This document shows, one piece after another, positions 24,700 through 34,399 of a stretch of 64,000 bases of DNA. A program made the translations under genes and the position numbers. Below the pieces are notes generated by a model that saw only the letters and a list, made by a program, of their open reading frames with translations, did no database searches and had not been told where the DNA came from. Numbering within the stretch: position 1 is the stretch's first letter; every line of letters begins with the position of its first letter. This stretch comes from Symbiodinium natans (Eukaryota > Sar > Dinophyceae > Suessiales > Symbiodiniaceae), in contig CAJNDS010002430.1 of assembly GCA_905221605.1 (NCBI GenBank), positions 65,520 through 129,519 on the forward strand, written 5' to 3'.

Positions 24700-25870
24700 T
24701 TAGGCAACCTTGATAGCCCCCTGAATGCTCCTTGCTGTTCCATCACCATGCAGGGCAACCGTTGAAGTCACCATGTTTTCCAGGAAACTGCGATCATGGG
24801 TCACTACCAAAATGGTTCCGTCATATAAAAAAGAGCACATGTCCTGTAAGCGATATGAAGTGTATCCCCATCCAAGTCCTTGGTTGGATCGTCCAAAACC
24901 ATAAATGTAGATTTGTGAGCCAAGGATAACGCCAATCAAAGTCTGTTCTTGTCTCCTCCTGGGATTGATCAAGCAGGACGTGTCACCTGATCGGAAAGTC
25001 TTTTAAGTATGCGACAACATGGGACACAACAACTGCCAGAGAGTCTTTCTAGGATCTAATTGAGTAAAGAATGTTTTGCTAGATGTGCCTTTTTTGAGTT
25101 TCCTGAACCCGGCTTTAGATCTCCAATTCACATGTTGAAAAAGGGTCGTCTTCCCTGCTCCAGTAGGACCTGTCATTCCAATACAGTCCTGTCGGGTAAT
25201 GTTGGACGAGGACTTGATCTACATATGCTTTACATAACTGGCGTCTTTCAATTGCATGCCGTGTCGATTTATCCAGACTGTCCGCCTTCAACATTGCCAT
25301 TTTCAGAGTTGTGATTTGCTTTCCGTGTCTTGCTCGATAATTTTTGCTAAAAATCAGCTGAGATTTGGTCTCCTCGTCCATGATCTTTTCAGGCCACTCC
25401 TGAGACTTGTTTCAGCGTCTAACATTTCCTCGATCTAGCCACAACATTACTAACGTTGTTTTGGAAAGAAGGCCCGGTGGTGGAAAATGCAAAAGAAAGC
25501 TTCCCCAATAGCTATTCATCTTTGCTCCAGCCTTTCAATAGTTGCCATATCTACATGGTTTGTCGTCTCATCGAAATAACATATCTGGTTCTGCAACAAG
25601 AGCTTGAGCCAGGGACCCGTCTGGCCTGTCCCCTGAAAGATTCCCAACTAGCCGGCGGAATCCCGACTCCTTCAAGAGTTTTTTCCGCCTGATAGTGGGT
25701 TGCCCCTTGTGTGACTCCACGTGCTCGAATGCTGTTGTATTGTGAGAAAATATGGGGTCTTGAGGCATACGAACTTATGTTCCCGTGTTGGACAAAACCC
25801 TCTCCATCGTCTGGCCCAACAGTTCCAGCGATCACCTTCACTTATGTTGATTTATGGGAACCATTTTCGT
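24700..25870 (-). pseudogene. ABC-F type ATPase (Uup/EttA-like), frameshifted
   Basis: ABC-F proteins are soluble twin-ATPase proteins that act on ribosomes. Here the motifs of both ATPase domains occur in the correct order on the minus strand but in different frames. Domain 1 has a decayed P-loop NGSHKST followed by an in-frame stop (25,835-25,864), then KVIAGTVGPDDGE, the signature region near LSG/GQARR and AQALVAEPDMLF in two frames, then DETTNHVDMATIE. Domain 2 has an intact P-loop GPTGAGKTT (about 25,147-25,173), a Walker B region MVLDDPTKDLDGDTL with Asp where the catalytic Glu is usual (about 24,857-24,912), and GTILVVTHDRSFLENM with the switch His. At least four frame changes and one stop show that it is dead unless rescued by an unusual mechanism. 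Codons within each fragment are still well preserved, so the loss looks fairly recent. Confidence 0.85.
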
Positions 25871-25879
25871 GGGAGAATG

Positions 25880-26410
25880 GGGAGCTGCCATAAAGGCCAT
25901 TCTAACTTGACTTAAATTTAGGCTGCGTGCATCATGCCAAACCCGAGTTCATCATCGCCTAGCAAGGGGTAGCTTTTTGAGTTAAATAGTTGGTAATGCC
26001 ACCATCCCTTCTTCTAGAGATCCCATCCCGAAGCTGACACGATTCCAAGCTAAATACGACGATTCATTTTGCCTTCTTTGGAAACATCTATGTTGGCTTG
26101 AAAGGCAACGGATTTGAACTCATCAAAAGAAGTTCCTGTCCCCAACACATTACCTCATTCCCATTTCTCATTCCCATGTTGATCGAGGAGTCTTAAATCA
26201 ACAGCCACTCCTCGCCCATGCAAAGACCCCTTCTTCTGCAAGAAATGCCTCATCAGGAGCATGTTCGCACATAGCCATTTCGCCTGAGAAGGCCTAAAAC
26301 CATCTGGTATAGCCTAGCTCGCTAGCTAGCTTGGCTTTTGCAGCACTTCGTCACATACCCGGGGCCTGCGGCGAGGGGGGATGGTGCAGGTCCGTCGCTT
26401 TGGGAGAGTT
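25880..26410. other. Unassigned, with an orphan LRR splice-acceptor flank
   Basis: At 26,366-26,395 the minus strand repeats the intron end seen before every LRR exon (GGACCTGCACCATCC...CCTCGCCGCAG), but the sequence after it is not LRR. This is the remnant of a third exon of the 26.4-kb cluster. The rest shows no recognised gene. Confidence 0.55.
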
Positions 26411-26419
26411 CTTCCGGGC

Positions 26420-26503
26420 CTTGGCCCCCTCGTCACCGATCTGGTTGTCTGCCAGGTCGATGCGGGTGACGGTGCGGTTCGTCCTGAGGATCTCGGCGAG
26501 GGC
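26420..26503 (-). CDS. LRR exon of outlying cluster, intact 84 bp
   Basis: Encodes one 28-residue RNI-type LRR from ALAEILRTNR to GDEGAK with core TRIDLADNQIG. Length, phase and splice context (CGCCAG before, GCCCGG after) are the same as in the array exons. It is separated from the next exon upstream by only 67 bp, with GC at the donor and AG followed by G at the acceptor. Confidence 0.75.
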
Positions 26504-26570
26504 CTGGCGGGGCGGGGGGGATGGCGTGGGTCCGTCGGCCTGGGATCTCTGGGGGAGAGCACTCCCGGGC

Positions 26571-26654
26571 CTTGGCCCCCTCGTCACCGAGCCCTTTGCT
26601 TGTGAGCTTCAGGTCGGTGATGCTGCTGTTCGCCTCGAAGGCCTCTTTTACGGC
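26571..26654 (-). CDS. Diverged LRR exon of outlying cluster, intact 84 bp
   Basis: Reads AVKEAFEANS then SITDLKLTSKGLGDEGAK, a more diverged 28-residue LRR. The acceptor is CTTGTCAG and the donor-side sequence is GCCCGGGAG. It is the exon of this family closest to the ROCO gene in the minus-strand direction. Confidence 0.7.
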
Positions 26655-26699
26655 CTGACAAGGACAAGGGGACGCCTCGAACTTGATTGTGCAAAAAAG

Positions 26700-28246
26700 A
26701 CAGGCCCGTGGTGTTTAAGGTCTTCTCGAGCGAAACGCGCTGACAGTCTGATGTAGTCGTGTGCCTAGTTTGGTCTCGTGATGTGTTGCAAGCATCTCTT
26801 TGCACGGTTTGTGAGTCTGGGATGGTCAAGGGCTTCAAGTTCATGCTTGTTCGCCAGGTGGCTCGGGGTTCAATCGGGGAGGCCAACTACGGAGAAAACG
26901 TATTGCACTCAATCTCGCTTCAGAGGTCACGACTTGGTTTTCATGTAGCATGCCTGAAAACCCGCTGCAGAATGCCTGCTTCTTATCCTGCAGAACAGCA
27001 CGACGATACCCCCAATCCCGGGTGTTAGGGAAGCCGCGAGCTGGGAGTTAGGGTTTCTGAGCTCCTCCTAGAAAAAGCCATCCAAGCCATCCAACCCATC
27101 CAAGGTCCGAGGTTCCGGGGCGACTCCCTGAACTTCAAGCTTCGGTGGGGCCATGATCCCTCTCCTGCCCATCAAGAAACAAAACATCCAACTCACGTCA
27201 ACAGCACTGTGGATTTAGAGGCAGGCTGCGTTGCGTATCGAGCCTTGCGGAACTTTGCTGCGCATTATCACATCTACAATGCTTAGCCGCAGCCGCCTGT
27301 ATCCCGCCAGCAGCCATCTCGCTCACGCCACCAGAACACCAACACCGGCGTGCAACTTCGTATGGATTCGCAGGGCTGGGTTCAGGGGACCTCTCAAGGC
27401 TAAACTGGCTTCTGCGATTTGTGAGTACAAACATCTGTACTTCAGCAGAGGCTCTTCAAAAAAAGACGGGGAGTTGCTACCGCTGTCTTGCTCAGATGCT
27501 TCATCCTGAATGTCCCTGAACCTGCCCTCATCACCGGCTTTACGGGGGCTCCCAGCCAAGCGGGAGCTAGACTTAGCAGCTCCTAGCAGTCAAACACCTC
27601 CCGCCTCCACCATCCGCAACAGGGATCAGCCGAGGCAGGGCAGCATCCAAGAGGATTTGACCAGGAGTTTCAACTTCGTAGCCGCACGCATGTACTACCA
27701 TTACGTTTCGTTGGTGGAGCTGCATGGAGCTGCGGAGCGAAGCTGCACTGTAACGCGGTTTCGGGCTCGCGAGTGAAATCCCCTCGAAGCTCAAATATGC
27801 AGTACGCATTCAAAGCTGCCAGTGAAACTTGATGATTTGCATCTCTTCTGTCACTGAGTTAAGCCGTACAGTACTGCAGGTGCGCAGGAAATCGAGGCTG
27901 CAACATCCACGTACATGAATATGTAATGGTCTCAAGGGTACGAAATATACAGAAAGCACAGCTTGCCATTGCCCCCAACTTGTGAAAGACAGAACATGCA
28001 GCTCTGGTCGTTGCACAGTCGCTCATGTCCCTAAACATATTCGACCCGCGCAACAAACACACAACAGGGATGCCTTTGCCACAGCTATATGACTCACATG
28101 AGTTTTAGTGCTTGTCGAAGAGGCCTGGGCTGCGAGGGCCTGTAGCCGAACGCTATACATGTGGCCAAGATGTGCAGGCACATTTTGGATGTGGTTCGGC
28201 TCGCGGATCAGAGTCACTGACCACTACATGGTACTCTCCATGTGTA
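26700..28246. other. Unassigned sequence 3' of the ROCO gene
   Basis: About 1.5 kb with no recognised gene, RNA or repeat. It would hold the 3' untranslated region of the ROCO gene. No clear polyadenylation signal was seen, which is not unusual for dinoflagellates. Confidence 0.5.
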
Positions 28247-31200
28247 TCATCTCATCGAAAGCCATATGGCACACTGCAGGTTCGCCTGATCGTCATCATC
28301 TGCCTCGCAGTCTGCAATTCCCAACGACCTGGAATTCAGCAGCTCTGCACGCTTCTGCAGCCCAAACACCACGTCGTTCGCCTCCAGCGGCTCAGCCTTG
28401 ATCACATCCTCAGGCGAGAGCAAAGCAATGTTGTCGGTCCGCTTCGGGAGCAGCGAGCCCTCGCAAACGGTTGTCGGATAGGGGACTGGCGCAAAGCGGA
28501 CATGGCAAGCTCGGCTGTGCTGGCATTTCAACATGGGAGCAATGACCTTTTCGGGCAAGCCGAAGTCACCGAGGACGAGTGTCGGAGTGTCTGCAAGGTC
28601 GCCCAGCCTCTCCAGGCAGCCACCCAAAGCGCGGTGCATAGGACCAGGCGGGTGCCTTGGCAGCTGCACGGTCAGGATTCGCAGCTTTCCATTGCCTTTC
28701 TTTAGGTCAAAGTGCGCGGGCAACACGACTTTCCTAAAGGCGTTCTCAAATGGCACTGGATCTGCATCAAGCGCCGTCAGTGTGAAGGCAGTCTCGTCAT
28801 AGATGATGGCCTGCCCGTCATCGGTATCTGCATGGCAGCTGCTGTATGACGTCGCAAACCCTTTTGCGCTGACCTGATCAGCGATGTCGTGCAGCAACTG
28901 TCGCCAACATCCCTGCAGGCAGAGAATCATGTGCCTGCGTCTGCCGTTGGGCAGCAGCATCTCCTCAACAATCGTAACAATCTGCTTCTGCCTCTCTTCG
29001 GCACTCCAAGTAGTGATCCCTGAGCCATCCAACCCCTTTTCATCTGTCTGGATGCGTGGCACAAGGTTCATGTTCAGCACTTGCCAGGATGCCACATAGA
29101 TGCAACCGAAGCCTGCCACTGACCCACAGCAAATCTTGGTTGCAATTGGCAGGTGGTCAGAAGGGAAATCCCACTGCGCACTTAGCGGTTTGGTGACTCT
29201 TGGGAAACTTCCCAGCCAGCTGATCACAGTCAGCTCCACGCACGCCTCCAGACCATTCCGGGCCTCTTGAAGGATTTCTTTCAGGAGTTGACCACGTGTG
29301 CCATCTTCGATGCCCCGAATGACGCGCCCGAGAATTTCTAGGGCTTCAGATGCAGCTGATGCCTGTACGTTTCCCTCCTTCAGCCGGCACTCCTCGTCAA
29401 CTCTCTTCACGATCTCGATGCAACTTTGGCGTAAGACCGGCATGTCCTGAACCACATGATCCTCCAAGCAAAGATCCAACATGTTCTTCAAGGTCTCTGC
29501 ATGAGCTGCAATCTGGGCCAGCTGGGCTACCCAATGGACAAAGATCGGCTGCAAGGCCTCCAACATGATGAGGTGTGACATGACGTGAATGTTTCGTTGC
29601 GCCAGGTACACAGACCTCTCCCAAAGGCGTTTAGCAAACTTCATGCAATTGGGAGTTGGGCCAGAATACTGCTTCAAGCCATCTTCCACCACAGCAAGAA
29701 GGTCAACCTCCTGCGTGACAGGCTTGACGCGGCCGTCCTGCACATAGCCAAAACGAATCACATTTGTAATCTCAAAGAAACGATCTGGCACCACTGGTTC
29801 CTTGAATAATGTAGTCTTGGCATAGACGCGAATAAATGCCGTCCGTACTTTGTTGCCATGACAGAGCGCCGTGGCTAACTTCACATTCGTGCTGCACTCC
29901 TTCTCTCCGCGATCCAACTCTGCAAGAGTCCAAGTCAGCTTCTTCTCATTCAATGGATCCTTTCCTGCCGTGAGGCCTTCCCAGTGCATGCCTGGATCTG
30001 TGCGAGGGAACTGTCGGAGAATCTTCTGCAACAGCGACGCTAGAACCAAGGAAGAGCTTTCTTTATCCTTTGCCGCCTCTGCAACAAGCACTACATACTC
30101 CTCCAAGTCCACGTCGCACGGGTAGAGCATGTTTTGGAACCGAAAGCTTCCCGCAGGAGCAACGTGGCTCTGCAGAGCAATGCTTCGCACTATTTTGCGT
30201 AGCTGGTCGCTCAGATCAGAGAAGCGGCGCTGTCGCAGGAGCTGCGAGCGCAAGCGTTCCAACTCGGCTTGTGCAATGTCTTTGAGCAGGCTTCGGGAAT
30301 CAGCCTCGGGTTGTCTCTTCAAGACCGTGTCCGGTCCCAGCCTCCTGTCCAGGCCTAGGGCACCAAAGAAGCAAGAAATGATCCTACGCATCTCACGCTC
30401 CGCTTCATCTCCATGAATTTGCTGGGAGTCCCATGGTTCCAAGTGGATGCGGAGGACCCTGAAACTAGTGGCAGCAGACAGAGAAAGGGTAACGAGCCCC
30501 ACTGTCGAGCGCAGCTCTGCACAATTACGGAAAATCTGGGGTGGTCCTGGGAGCAATTTGCTGTCCAAAGTGCGCTGCTGGCAGAGCTCATGAACCACCT
30601 GTGCCAAAATGGCTGGTGGCATGAGACCATCCATGTCAACATAAAGAGTTTTGCTGCCCCTTGGCAGTTCTGGCACAGCCGCATCTGGCAAACAGCAAGG
30701 CACGATGAACTCGTCCTCGAAGGCACGTTCCAAGATCAGCCCTTTCTGTAGCATGATCTCGAGCACAATCTCCATAATGATCCGTCTCTCTTCTGGGTTG
30801 AGGTCTTTGAAGTCTGTCGCCCACAGTTCTTCCAAGAGCTTCCGTGTGGCCAGACCGTCGGTCCAGAAGCGACGACGATCTTTCATGTGCGCAGCGCTTT
30901 CCTCCAGCTGCTTCTTATACTCTCTTGAATGCTCGAAGCGTCTCTCGCGAAAGAAACGGAAACTGATGACTCTTGTCAGTGCCACAGCCACCTTCCGAAT
31001 ATCTAACAAAACATGCCCCCGGAGCCTGTGATCCGCAATCCAGATAAGAATGCCCAAGCTGTGCAGCAAAGCAAGCAATTCGTCGACTTCCTTTCCGTGT
31101 ATTCCTGTTGGCTTCATGCCTGCTAGAAGCGCCTGAACCTGTGACAGCTCAAGCAAAGTGCACGGAGCAATCCGCACGCGAATAATGTCGGCATTGCCGG

Positions 31201-34200
31201 TGAACCCCGAGTCTCCTTCGTCCTGATGCTCAGGCATCCAGACAGCCGGCTGCAACGCTTGCACTTCTTCCTCTTGCTTCGACACGAAGCCTCGTTCGTG
31301 GAGCGGACTCAGAAGCCTGCAATGTATGCCTCGTGGAACTTTAATCGTCTCACCACCCTGCACCTGTCTGACCGCCAGCTCGTGTTTGAGAACCAAGTTT
31401 GACCCAGCTGTAGCTGCGAGAAACTCCGCCTTTGAAGCCTCAACCTCGAAGCCACCAGCGAAATCAGTGAGTAGATCATGAGCCCGCAGCCATGCGACTG
31501 GATAATGTTTCGATTGCAAGCCCGCGTGTTTCACGTTCTCTGTCCCGCTCCCAGGCAGAACGAGCTCTGCTGTCAGCTGATGCAGTCGTTGCCGAAGGGG
31601 CTTTATGTAGTCCTCAGTCAGGGTACGCTTTGCGAAGTTTTCCACAGGAAAAATCCACTTGGACCTGCATGCGTCGACGCCGTGGATTGGGCCTTCTTGG
31701 AGCTGATCTTTCAACCTCGGGACCTTCTCCAGCAGCCCGTCTATGCGGCCATCCAATTCTTGCTCATTAAATCTTTTGCTTTCCCACTTTGTGCACACGA
31801 TCATGACGGGTGGAGCCGCAGCAGCCCTTTGGGCTTCATCATGGTCCACAGCATAGTGGGCAACTGCCCACAGCCAGAATTGTAGGTCTTGCCAAGCAAC
31901 TTCAAGGTCACGGCTGACATCGCAAAATACCAGGTAGATGCCCCTGCCGTGAAAATACAATAAGTTGCACTGAGAATAGTCCTCCTGGCCAGGAAAATCC
32001 CAGCATTGCAGTCTGGGTCTCCATGAACCACCTTCATCTCCGGGCCTGCCAATCTGCAAGACCCACTCGTCGTCCATCAAACGCATCCCCAAAGTCTCCT
32101 CAAGCCCTGGCTTCGGCAGCAACTTGTGCACCTTCTGATCGTCAGTCAAATCTGACACAGACCATGCTTTCATTGAACCAATGCTGTTCCAAATACGCGC
32201 GCCTGCTCCTGCGGCGACCGTTGCACCCTGCGCTACCTGTTGCTTTGCCTGACTGTGTGCCTTCTGCTGTGGCTTCGGCTCCTGCGCCCTCTGCGTTGCC
32301 AGAGGCGCCGCTGGGTGTGGTTGCTGGACTTGAGGCTGCGCCGTCTGCACAGTCACTTGTTGCTCAGGCTGGTGCCGGTCTGTTTTGAAAGCTCTTGCAG
32401 CACAGGCGGCAAAGATACTCTTGTTACAGCAATCCTGCCACGAAGAGTCAAGTTGCTCCTGTGCTTGCCCAGCCCATACTTCGACTCCATAGGTAGAATC
32501 TTCCTCGCCTTCATGTGGGATTTCACCCTTTAACCGCTTGAGAGTGCTGGTCTTTCCAGCCCGGCCTTTTCCGACGAAACATAATCGAACAACCAACAGT
32601 GGGGATTTGCCAGTGTGCTGCCAGCCCTCAAGTTTTTGCCGCTGTTGGTTCAAGAACTTCCGAGGGCCGCCGTCAACCCGCTCCTGGATGTGCAACACCC
32701 GCTCCACCAGCTCTTGAGCTTCCGCGCGGTTGCCGAGTTGCTCGTAAGCGTTCGCCAAGCTGGCGAGGGTATTTGCCATCTCGGGATGGTCAAATCCATA
32801 CTGCATTTCTTTGATTCTCAGAGCTTTGGGCAAGATCTCCAAAGCCCCTTCTGGATCACCCAGGCGGCACAAGATGCTGCCCAAGTTGGTGAGGACAATG
32901 CCGATGTTGGGATGCTCTTCTCCAAATTCCGTCTGCATAATGCAGACAGATCGCTCTTGCGCCTCTCTCGCTTCCATGTATCTTCCCACGTGCATCAATG
33001 CATTCCCATAGTTACTAAGCACACTTCCACATTCAACAGAGTCACTCCCACTACTATTGCGGTAGATGTGCAAGGCTCTTTCTAGAAGTTGCAATTGCTT
33101 GCCATGGTCGCTCAACAGCCCATAGGACTTTGCCAGAGCAGCCAGGGTCCTGGCCACTGCAGGGTGATCTGGTCCGAGGTTCTGCTCGAAAACTTTGCGA
33201 GCCCGTTCTTGTGCCTCTATTCGTTTTTCAGCATCACTGAGCTGTTGGGCAAGAGTCATCAGAGCCCTGGCTGATTCCATGCTTTCGGCCCCAAAGCGAG
33301 GCTCCGTGAGCTCTAGCAGTCGAATGCCCAAGTGCTGCGCGCGCTGGCTCTGGCCTGTGTCTCCACACACACGCACCAACCTTTCCGCAGCTTCCAGCGC
33401 CGCATCAGTCTCCTCCCCGAGTTTGAGGGCAAGAGCATATGACAAATCACGGAGGGGAAGCTCGCACCACGCTTGGTGCTCTTGATTCCCAATATCATCT
33501 GCGGCCAAGTCTACCAACTGAATCGCCAACCTTGTTTTGTCCTCCTTCGCAGCATCCATCGCCATGGTTTCTGGAGAAGGATTCGTGAACTGGAAAGCAT
33601 TCAAGCAAAGGTCCACATCATCAACCAATGAGCACCAGGGAACTATCTCGGGGCCCCTCGCACCACAAACAAGAAGATGCACCAACTCGGGCCTGCGTAA
33701 ATACCCGAATGTCCAGCGACAAGCTTTTGACCGAAAATATGCCTTCGACAACTGTACGATCAGCAAGCCAAATTTTACCTTCTCCACTTCCTTCTGAGTT
33801 GCAACAAACCATCTTGGAAATTCGCCGGGGTGGCGACTCTGCCCGATGTCAGAGTACTTCGGGTTTGACCGGCCCACGGCTTCACCATCCACTACGCACA
33901 AACCCATCCCGAGGGAGCGATCTGTGCAGAAGGTGATTGGGCGGTACTCCTGTCCGAACTTAACCTCACCCTTATTGAGCATGTGAAGGCGGCGATTGGT
34001 CTCGACCCAATCAACGCTACAGATCTCGACAAAGAAGTCTGCGTCTTCCGCTCTGGTGGCAGCTTCGGCGTCACCTCTGGCCTTCCAACCGATTGGTTTC
34101 CACTGGCGAGTCAGATGTAGCCTGTCCATCCTCTGTGGATCGTGCAAGCTGAGTGCGTCAGCCACTTCGTAGTCTTGGTCCGGCGAGGCACCCGAAATCT

Positions 34201-34375
34201 CCAGTGCAATGCCCCGGTTGTTGTAGGCCTCCGCCAGACAAGGGTCTAGTTGGATGCTCCTGCTGAACAGCTCAATCGCCTCCAGGTGCTTCGACTCACA
34301 CAAGTGCTTCCAGCCCTTCTGGTTGGCAGCGAGCGCGGCTACTTCTGCTGCCGCCTCCTCTCTCATTGAGTCCAT
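28247..34375 (-). CDS. ROCO-type multidomain protein: TPR-Roc-COR-nucleotidyltransferase-EEP
   Basis: An intact 2,042-residue frame without introns. The ATG is the first in frame after a TGA at 34,406-34,408. Visible parts: one TPR (about 18-52); kinesin-light-chain-like TPRs of about 42 residues (405-570); Roc GTPase with P-loop GKGRAGKT (602-609), a Gln/Pro-rich insert (668-718), DFPGQ (793-797) and TKWE (862-865, Glu where Asp is usual); a COR-like region from YPVAWLRAHDLL (958) to about 1,270; a nucleotidyltransferase-like motif GSFRFQNMLYPCDVDLEE (GS at 1,409, D1421 and D1423); and a C-terminal EEP-like domain (about 1,740-2,023) with SWQVLN, CLQGCW, VLGDFGLP and TDNIALL. In active EEP enzymes the second motif carries Glu and the third is GDxN, so this domain is probably inactive. 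ROCO proteins are GTP-regulated signalling proteins; the fused ends suggest nucleotide-transfer output, which is inference. No membrane segment or signal peptide was seen. Confidence 0.9.
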   Translation of the reverse strand: MDSMREEAAAEVAALAANQKGWKHLCESKHLEAIELFSRSIQLDPCLAEAYNNRGIALEISGASPDQDYEVADALSLHDPQRMDRLHLTRQWKPIGWKARGDAEAATRAEDADFFVEICSVDWVETNRRLHMLNKGEVKFGQEYRPITFCTDRSLGMGLCVVDGEAVGRSNPKYSDIGQSRHPGEFPRWFVATQKEVEKVKFGLLIVQLSKAYFRSKACRWTFGYLRRPELVHLLVCGARGPEIVPWCSLVDDVDLCLNAFQFTNPSPETMAMDAAKEDKTRLAIQLVDLAADDIGNQEHQAWCELPLRDLSYALALKLGEETDAALEAAERLVRVCGDTGQSQRAQHLGIRLLELTEPRFGAESMESARALMTLAQQLSDAEKRIEAQERARKVFEQNLGPDHPAVARTLAALAKSYGLLSDHGKQLQLLERALHIYRNSSGSDSVECGSVLSNYGNALMHVGRYMEAREAQERSVCIMQTEFGEEHPNIGIVLTNLGSILCRLGDPEGALEILPKALRIKEMQYGFDHPEMANTLASLANAYEQLGNRAEAQELVERVLHIQERVDGGPRKFLNQQRQKLEGWQHTGKSPLLVVRLCFVGKGRAGKTSTLKRLKGEIPHEGEEDSTYGVEVWAGQAQEQLDSSWQDCCNKSIFAACAARAFKTDRHQPEQQVTVQTAQPQVQQPHPAAPLATQRAQEPKPQQKAHSQAKQQVAQGATVAAGAGARIWNSIGSMKAWSVSDLTDDQKVHKLLPKPGLEETLGMRLMDDEWVLQIGRPGDEGGSWRPRLQCWDFPGQEDYSQCNLLYFHGRGIYLVFCDVSRDLEVAWQDLQFWLWAVAHYAVDHDEAQRAAAAPPVMIVCTKWESKRFNEQELDGRIDGLLEKVPRLKDQLQEGPIHGVDACRSKWIFPVENFAKRTLTEDYIKPLRQRLHQLTAELVLPGSGTENVKHAGLQSKHYPVAWLRAHDLLTDFAGGFEVEASKAEFLAATAGSNLVLKHELAVRQVQGGETIKVPRGIHCRLLSPLHERGFVSKQEEEVQALQPAVWMPEHQDEGDSGFTGNADIIRVRIAPCTLLELSQVQALLAGMKPTGIHGKEVDELLALLHSLGILIWIADHRLRGHVLLDIRKVAVALTRVISFRFFRERRFEHSREYKKQLEESAAHMKDRRRFWTDGLATRKLLEELWATDFKDLNPEERRIIMEIVLEIMLQKGLILERAFEDEFIVPCCLPDAAVPELPRGSKTLYVDMDGLMPPAILAQVVHELCQQRTLDSKLLPGPPQIFRNCAELRSTVGLVTLSLSAATSFRVLRIHLEPWDSQQIHGDEAEREMRRIISCFFGALGLDRRLGPDTVLKRQPEADSRSLLKDIAQAELERLRSQLLRQRRFSDLSDQLRKIVRSIALQSHVAPAGSFRFQNMLYPCDVDLEEYVVLVAEAAKDKESSSLVLASLLQKILRQFPRTDPGMHWEGLTAGKDPLNEKKLTWTLAELDRGEKECSTNVKLATALCHGNKVRTAFIRVYAKTTLFKEPVVPDRFFEITNVIRFGYVQDGRVKPVTQEVDLLAVVEDGLKQYSGPTPNCMKFAKRLWERSVYLAQRNIHVMSHLIMLEALQPIFVHWVAQLAQIAAHAETLKNMLDLCLEDHVVQDMPVLRQSCIEIVKRVDEECRLKEGNVQASAASEALEILGRVIRGIEDGTRGQLLKEILQEARNGLEACVELTVISWLGSFPRVTKPLSAQWDFPSDHLPIATKICCGSVAGFGCIYVASWQVLNMNLVPRIQTDEKGLDGSGITTWSAEERQKQIVTIVEEMLLPNGRRRHMILCLQGCWRQLLHDIADQVSAKGFATSYSSCHADTDDGQAIIYDETAFTLTALDADPVPFENAFRKVVLPAHFDLKKGNGKLRILTVQLPRHPPGPMHRALGGCLERLGDLADTPTLVLGDFGLPEKVIAPMLKCQHSRACHVRFAPVPYPTTVCEGSLLPKRTDNIALLSPEDVIKAEPLEANDVVFGLQKRAELLNSRSLGIADCEADDDDQANLQCAIWLSMR

Positions 34376-34399
34376 TAGTATGCGCTCAAGCAGCAGTCG

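Noticed and set aside
26011-26060. Possible 5S rRNA (GATCCCATCCCGAAGCTGAC)
   Set aside because: Only a short resemblance to one 5S box; the remaining helices and length are absent.
28112-33936. Plus-strand frames opposite the ROCO gene, up to 197 residues
   Set aside because: Antisense shadows of a long GC-rich coding frame, without motifs of their own.
33650-34050. TIR-like domain at ROCO residues 110-230 (LLIVQLSKAYFRSKACRW)
   Set aside because: One block resembles a TIR segment, but the start motif and catalytic Glu could not be placed, so it was not called.
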